Positions 57,540 to 64,000 of a stretch of DNA of 64,000 nucleotides are shown piece after piece. The notes beneath the pieces are model-generated. The model did no database searches and was not told where the DNA came from. It was given only the letters and a program-made list of their open reading frames with translations. The stretch is from Rostratula benghalensis (taxonomy: Eukaryota > Chordata > Aves > Charadriiformes > Rostratulidae): the NCBI GenBank assembly GCA_013399305.1, contig VXAI01000035.1, forward strand, positions 4,410,646 to 4,474,645, given 5' to 3'. A program made the translations under genes and the position numbers. How positions within the stretch are numbered: the first letter of the stretch is position 1; every line of letters starts with the position of its first letter.

Positions 57540-58489
57540 GTAACGGAAAGGTGAGGCTCTAGGCTCTCGGTGGAAAGTTGGCAGCTTTGTTGACAGTTCC
57601 CAACCTCTGGAAAATAAGAGTGGTATTGGGGATGAGGGGGAAGGGCTGGGCTGGGAGGTGTTGGTTCTTCACTGGAATAACCTCCCTTTGGGAACCGTGA
57701 GCTGATATAACAGGTTTGAACAATACAGTGACTTCATTACTGTCTCTCTGCCACTTAAGTAGATCCGTTGGTGGAATTCCAGGCTGGTATTTACCTGCCC
57801 AGGGTCTCATGGTGTTGAGCAGCCAGGCTGGAGAGTCTGTCCCAGTACCTGTAATGGAGTCCCCCTGCTCTGGGACTTACCCACAGCATGCCTATGCAGA
57901 TGGGCTGCAGGTGAGCTGTGCAGGTGTCCAGCCTCAGGGTGTTATATTTGCTACAGGTGTGTACGTAGTTGAAAAAATGACTCTTGGGTTTGCCCTTCTC
58001 TCACACAACAGATGGGAGGCTCTGAGGCAGGAGAGGAGCTCCGCTGTTCTGACGGGTAAGGGCTGTTTTTTTTTACAGTTGCAATATGCGAGTTACTTAA
58101 CTCATTTTTATCTTTCAACAGTGAGGTGTGCATGGCAATTACTAAAAATGACAAGCCATAAAATATTGCAACTGGACTGCTTTGTTTAAAGCAAGAAGCC
58201 CTATGTGGGCCTAGGGTGGGGGGGAACCTGGCCACCTTCCCTCAGGTGCTACCTCTTTCCTCCCTTGTACGTCTTGGGCTCTGCCTTGTGCAATTTTGCT
58301 TGTTATTTCCTCACTGCTTCCAAGAGAGGAAATAGGGGGGTACTGGTGAGGAGAGGGTGTAGTGTTAGCCCATGTATGCTGTCCTTTTGGAGCTGCCTGC
58401 GGGTGTGTAAGTGGGTTGTAGGAGTTTGCCCAAGTGCCATCTGCCCTCAAACAGTGTGGCTTGAGGGAATGGTGTCATGAGAAGCACAG
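57540..58489. other. Locally GC-richer block with the longest open frame
   Basis: By eye this block is clearly richer in G and C than the rest of the window, with G-runs (about 57636-57650, 58215-58225, 58333-58340). It carries a 157-codon plus frame (57716-58189), the longest here, whose product I do not recognise. CTGCAG|GTGAGC at 57905-57916 is a strong splice-donor-like sequence inside the frame. There is no clear acceptor, promoter or CpG clustering. It could be an exon of a lncRNA or an unrecognised gene, a decayed older element, or just a compositional fluctuation. Confidence 0.3.
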
Positions 58490-59140
58490 TAATGAAAAGA
58501 AAGTCTCCCATCAGCAACTCAGGAGTTAGATTTTTATTAGGGACTAGTCGTAAACTTATTAGTGAATTGCACTGGGTTAGCTAAGCTCGCAGTGAAATGA
58601 TTTCAAATGGCATTAGTGACTTCCAAAGTTGGCAATTAATTTTGAGATTGAGGAAGAAAACTCAGTTTATATTAGTTTTCTGTTTGAAGACTTCACTGTT
58701 GTTCAGCCTTTTTCAGGTGTTGTAAAAAATGGTGTATTCATTCTATGAATAATGTTGCAAAATAGTTTATTGGAAATGTGTGATACCCTTCAGCAAACTT
58801 ATAGGAAAGGCCATTGCAGCTCAAGATAAAAAGAGATTCCACTTAAAAGGATAGATTCACCACAGAAAGAAATTGAGCAACATCCAAGTTAAAATAATTT
58901 ACCATGCCTTTTAATATTTGATAAAAATCCTCTCCTAATATTATTTCCCCGTGTAGTTCAAAAGCCCTGGTACCTCATAGCTTTGAGACCAGCAGTGATA
59001 TAATAATTTAGCTTTGGTAAGGAAAGAATTTTTTCCCCCCATCTGCTACTCTACTGGATAGTTTAATGCTCTTACGGTTATTTTTAAAATGTCATTCAGT
59101 CAATGAAGGGGAGTCATGCAGCATATGTGTGTTTGTGTGC

Positions 59141-59171
59141 TTTTTTTTTTTGTTGTTGGTTTTTTTTTTTT
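59141..59171. repeat. Interrupted poly-T tract
   Basis: Eleven T, then GTTGTTGG, then twelve T. The frames across it on both strands are composition artefacts. Confidence 0.9.
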
Positions 59172-61564
59172 GTTAAACATAATTCCCTGGGCTTTCCTGA
59201 GGGATCATCACCGTCCTGGGGGTGCTGGTGGTAGGGAATGTGGTGCAAACGTGCAGATCCTGCCTCGAAAGTGTTTGGCTCATTTGGGTTATATGAATTT
59301 GTGTATGACTCAGCAAGGAGAAAAGTGCAGCTTCTGTAGTGAAAAGCAAAGTCAGTCAAGCTAAGCAGAGAAGGAAAGGTAGTCAGAATCACTGGGTCTA
59401 AACCCCTGCAGGCAAAAGTCTGGTACTTCCTTTAAAAGGAAAGAGGGAGAAAGGAAGAAATGCTGTTTATTCGCCTGGTGAAAGGAAGAGGGAGTTTAGG
59501 TGAGAAACATAGATATAAATGTAGCCTTCTAGGTAATTAAAAAAGAAAAGCCCTGTGTTTTAGTGCTGTATGTCATGCTTCTTGAGCATATATGGTTATT
59601 TGAACTGTTACATTTTCTGTCTGAAAAGCACATAGACTTGAAAACCAGTAAATTACATACAATCTTGGCCCTTAATTGTGTACTGAGAACTATCACCAAA
59701 TGATCACCTAGAAGGAATTTCCACTGTTTTACAGCTGCAAACTAAAGAGTCTTACTTGGAGCACAGAAACGAGGGGAAAAAAAGCATGAGGCATCAGTTA
59801 CACAGAAAAAAAACATGACCAGCTTTTCCTTTAAAAGTATTTAACAGATATAACTCTGCTTTCCTGGCATTATCTCTGAGTAAGTATGGGGCTGGATATT
59901 TGTACATCAGTCTGAAAGAGAGCACAAAACTGCTGGTCAGCCAATAAAGAAGCCAAGTGCAAAGGATAAAGTGCATGTCAGTATTCAAAAGATGGTCTGA
60001 AAGCAAAAGTCAAAACTTGTCAGAGGTGGTGTGCTTTTCCATTTCTCTAAATGTGAGAGTTCTTCTTTCAGACTTACTTAAAAGTATCCCTCCCTGCCTT
60101 GGCAGATACCTGTACGTGAGAAGTTAAGATCTGCAGTCTGTGTGGCTGCACTCTTTTAACGAGACCCTTGCAGTACAGTGAAAATGAACAGAGCATTCTA
60201 TATTTGTCATTGTTAATGCTCATCAACTTGTATCTGTCTCCTATGAAAGTATAAAATCCAATAACCAAGATGAATCATAAGTGTCTGGGGTATGTATGTG
60301 TATATATGTTTGTGTGTGGGATGCTTCTTCAGTTTGTTTTCTTTTTCTTATATTTTGGCAAAGAATTCCAAGTTTACATTAAAAGAGGCTGGGCTTCAAA
60401 AGCATGCCTGCATAAAGGAAATGCAGGAGTGGATAAAAATCGAGAGAAAATAGTAGCCCGGAGTGAAATGTGTGACTAACTCTGTCTGAGGCCTCTGGAT
60501 ACTAAAATTACAAAAGGAAATAAATTACATGTTGACTGAATGTTTTTCTTCCACTCTTAGAGCGCTAGAAACCGGGATGCCTTCTATATAAAGTAACAGT
60601 GAACTTAACAGTATTCAAGCAGGGAAAACTATTTTAGTTCTTAAAAGACTCATATCTTGCTGCACAATAGAGCATAGCATTTACATTCACAGTACTGCCA
60701 CTGTGTGGTTTCCCCTGAAATTCTGCAGGTAAGGAAAGCCATTCTCTACCAAACCACCAAGACACTCAAAGCAGCCAGCACACGTGGGAAGGAGAGTGAA
60801 GGCAGTGAAAATTGCAGGAATGCGTTTCTAAAGACTTCCTCTTTTGTCATATTTTTGGTCTTAGTTTTAGTTTGCCTTTCCCGGGGGAGGGATTTCACGC
60901 CTGTAAAGTTTCTGCCCTCCAAATATATGTTGTCAGCACAAACTAGGGTTTCAATACCTTAATATTTACAACTGAAACTGAAAGTCTTTACTTTTTGTTT
61001 CAAAAATTGGTACACAATTTTGGGTTCAAATCACACTTGTTATTAGAGTTCCTTTTTAAGGTTTTAGTTCTCTGAAAGTACGGTGTGATGAAATGAAGAT
61101 GTATACCCACTGACAGAATTTTGTGCTAACATAAATAAAGCTACTTATAGCTATAATTTAACATGTAAATAATAAAAGGTTTTTTTCTCTTGAAGCCACC
61201 AAAAATGTGGATTAATGTTTAGAAAACCTTCTGGTAAGTGAAGCTGAGATACTTTATAGCAGATGCACAAGTGGTGTATATATTCCCAGACAACATCTAT
61301 GAGTATCACTAATACATTCTGGCTGACAGCCTTAGCCACACGCATGAGAAGTTAATGGTCACTAATGTCCCAATAAAAGCTATTTATTGGACTATCTTTT
61401 CTTTAAGATTCACCTTTAAGGACAGATATTTTATATTTTGAATTCTACTTTGGAAATGCATTTCTGTACTTGCTTTCATCTTATGGTGGTATCAGAGCAT
61501 TTTGTTTTTTGTGTATAAAAACCCCACCCACCCCTCTTCACTGCCTTCCTCTCTCCCTCCAGCC

Positions 61565-61579
61565 AAAAAAAAAAAAAAA
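61565..61579. repeat. Poly-A homopolymer
   Basis: Fifteen A following CCTCCAGCC and followed by A/C-rich sequence. No retroposon or pseudogene body is recognised upstream. Confidence 0.9.
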
Positions 61580-64000
61580 TGCCCAAAAAATCCCCAAACC
61601 AAACCTACAACCAACCAACTTAAAATGTCACAAATCCCTCTGGCACTTAGTAACACGATATGGTTATTGAAGTGAAGCTTAAAAAATTTAAACAAATACT
61701 TTAGGCCAATTATTAAAATATAGTGTAATTTTTTGCCCTACTAATGGTAAATGTGTCTCAAACCACTATAGTTATGGAATAGTACTCGTTTTTGGCCTCT
61801 GCTTTCTGTGAGACTGTGCTGCATATCTTCCATCTTAGTTTCAAACTAACCAGTTGTATGTTTGAAATAATAGTAATTTTTTTTTTTTTGCTATTATATA
61901 AAACTGGAAAATGGTGAAATATGCTAGAAAGATTTGAAGCATTTATAACTCAATGTAGCTAGGTAGGCCAGGGTCAGAAAATGTGGAAACTAAGAATGAC
62001 AGTTGCATCTTTGACAGTGTTTGACTTCTACTCTCTTCTTGTTTCATGATGTATTTCCTTGAATGTGAGATGAGAACTTCAGAAAATGGTGCCTTGCAAA
62101 CAAGTCCAGTATATTGCAGGCATGAAAACTCAGCAGTACTTAGAAGCTGAAGTCATGCATTCAGTTGCACAATAACACTAAGGTAATTGTGAAGTTTTTA
62201 ATTGCAAAGGAGGAAATTATTTTTATTTTGTGAAGAAAAGTTCTATAAGAAATAAAGGAAGGGGAAAAGAAAAAAAAAAAAAGACTGCTGCTTCAAGTGG
62301 TGGTACCTCATGATAGGGCTGAGCCTATGAAGGTGCCCCCCAGTCAAATAGCTAACAGCAGCTAGGACATTTATACAGGTGAAAGCAATTGCCTTGGGTG
62401 GATAAAGTGAAAGTGGACTGAGGTAGGAGGGCTTTAAAAGTAACTACTGAGACCCTCACAGGTTTTGAAGAGTTAGGGTAATTTTGCTTTTATTTTTTTT
62501 TTTTTCTTTTTTGGTAGGGCATAAAGTGTGAAAAGACTAACTTCAGTGATTCAGCCAGCTCAACCAGGGTGATTATAATGTTTTGATGTCTTCTGCTCCG
62601 AGTCCCATCCTGAGATAGAAATATAATGCTTAACTAGTGTTTATTATCACATTTTACCGGAGGAGAGATAAAGGCAAAGGATAATAGATTTTTTTTCTTC
62701 AAGCTCATTGTAAGGATCAGCTTTGGAGCTGATTCTATTTGCTTCTCAGTTCGGTGATCTGAAAGCAACAAAAATCTACTACTAAATTTGCTACATCTGT
62801 TACATTATTACCTTAAAATTTCATCCAATACGTAGCCTCACTTTAAGCAGGTCCTACTTGGGTTTGGAAATTTACTTATTTTGACCCCCTCCCTCCCCTG
62901 CCCTTAGCAGGATTTAGCACACCTTTTTAGTTATAAGGGAATTCTTACTTATGTTCACAATGGTTACATAGAAGTTATCTGCTGCCAGATAACTGAAAAA
63001 AAAATAAAAAAAAAAAAATCACTTCTTCTATCACCCTATAATACTTGCATGACTTTTTTTATTTTATTTTTTTTGTGTGTGTGTTATAAAGCTTTCCAAA
63101 AATATACCCAGATACTCCAAACAAAGCAACAAAAAGGCTTCCCATAAGCTCCAGAACAATTAAACTCGGCTTTCCCTTCTTAAACAAACCATGTGCTGGG
63201 TCAGTAGAGCTGTCAAGAGACAGCCTTTTTAGACCTACTGTTTGCATGACTTTCTGCTATGGACCTTCAGAACAAGTTTGGAAGCTCGTGTCAGTGCTAA
63301 CTGCCTAGAAAACCTGCATGTAATGTTAGATTTAGCTTTCAGAAATTTTTCAACTAAGTTTGAACCACAGAAATGAAGGTTCATAGCACAAAGGTTGTCA
63401 TACACTTTGTTGAAAAGGTGCCCCTCTAATGTAGCATATTAAATATTTAACATAGTTTGCAGCAGATAAAAAGCAATTTTGTTTAATTTTTCCTAAATAT
63501 TAATGCTGTCATGTACCTTAATCCTTTCATTATAATAAAAATTTGTTTAAGCTCATTCTTATTAAACATTTTCTAATTTATAAGGATATGGATGTTTTGC
63601 ATCTGATCCTAATAAGTAATACGGCCAAAATGCTGCTGTAAAGAAAAAGGGTGAGAGCTGGGCGAGAGTCTTCACTGGTATATAGGGAAGAAGTACAGGC
63701 TAGAAAAAAAATTATTTTTTTTTTTTTTTAAACCCAAGGACACCAAAGACAATGTCTATCTCCTGAGTAACCCAGCTCAAAGTTTTGGGTCAGTTGTCAA
63801 GGAATGAAATGAAGTACCTACAAAACACTCAGTGAAATGACCTGGAAAATAATTTATAAAGAGGTTGCCATTCATTTCTGAGAGCGGACCATTCTTCCAC
63901 ATGTGTCTCTGAACTGTGGGGGGGAAAAAAGAGAAAAAAACCTGGTTTGAAATTGGTATCAATTCAAGTTTTCTCTGCATTCTAGAACAAAATGTAGTTG

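Larger units (their letters stand above)
58490..64000. other. 5.5 kb AT-rich non-coding stretch with many A/T tracts
   Basis: Homopolymer-rich: T-runs at 59141-59171, 61879-61890, 62493-62512 and 63715-63729; A-runs at 61565-61579, 62271-62282 and 62996-63018. A TATGTG-type patch lies at 60290-60320. No repeat family, exon or RNA gene is recognised. Confidence 0.5.

Noticed and set aside
59114..59392. Open frames on both strands with apparent membrane segment or lysine/glutamine-rich end
   Set aside because: Driven by the interrupted poly-T at 59141-59171.
62180..62215. Second mariner-like phrase (GTAATTGTGAAGTTTTTAATTG)
   Set aside because: Short, diverged, no TA-flanked inverted partner found.
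1..64000. CRISPR arrays, operons, toxin-antitoxin or phage modules, and LTR retroviruses
   Set aside because: No regular spacer array, no bacterial gene density or ribosome sites, and no reverse transcriptase, gag or LTR signature. The window is vertebrate non-coding DNA.

Overview
This window looks like bird nuclear DNA. It is AT-rich and gene-poor. Its most recognisable repeats are short, 5'-truncated CR1 LINE fragments carrying the avian CR1 3' end (degenerate octamer tail plus the GGTTGGAAGGGACC block). I see no bacterial, organellar or viral gene organisation, no CpG island, no rRNA or tRNA gene, and no exon I can assign to a named protein. The longest open frames (113-157 codons) match nothing I recognise and are about what 64 kb of AT-rich DNA gives by chance. 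The window is best read as a large intron or an intergenic desert.

Layout. 1-5 kb: a CR1 fragment at 695-948, a 67-bp CR1 tail on the other strand (2082-2148), and an old CR1 (3793-4725) interrupted by a younger CR1 tail (4400-4468). 5-11 kb: mostly featureless, with a TG microsatellite, a long pyrimidine tract and a weak palindromic ancient-repeat match. 11.26-12.33 kb: a decayed hAT-superfamily transposase gene on the minus strand, still readable through its C-terminal dimerisation domain; this is the clearest protein-level homology in the window. 12.5-24 kb: mostly nothing, apart from a sauropsid-type palindromic repeat (about 18.95-19.05 kb), two perfect hairpins and a CR1 piece (20.80-20.95 kb). 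24.2-24.6 kb: two adjacent MIR/CORE-SINE copies. 25.0 kb: a protein-like open frame. 27.4 kb: an L2/MIR-type 3' tail.

30.6-33.0 kb: two diverged copies of the same segment (offset about 2.16 kb) lie on either side of a 660-bp run of N (31978-32637). 33-48 kb: no CR1 at all, some homopolymer and pyrimidine tracts, and a few exon-like open frames of low confidence. 48-49.2 kb: two CR1 pieces. 51.6-52.0 kb: weak matches to the palindromic ancient repeats. 57.5-58.5 kb: a locally GC-richer block with the longest open frame (157 codons) and a good splice-donor-like site. The rest is AT-rich sequence with A/T tracts.

No genes can be shown to work together here. Six of the seven CR1 pieces lie on the minus strand, which weakly fits the window being intronic to a plus-strand gene. 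I found no convincing undescribed system. The items most worth a second look are the hAT relic, the duplication around the gap, the MIR pair and the protein-like frame at 25 kb. All repeat calls come from recognising family hallmarks by eye, with no database search.
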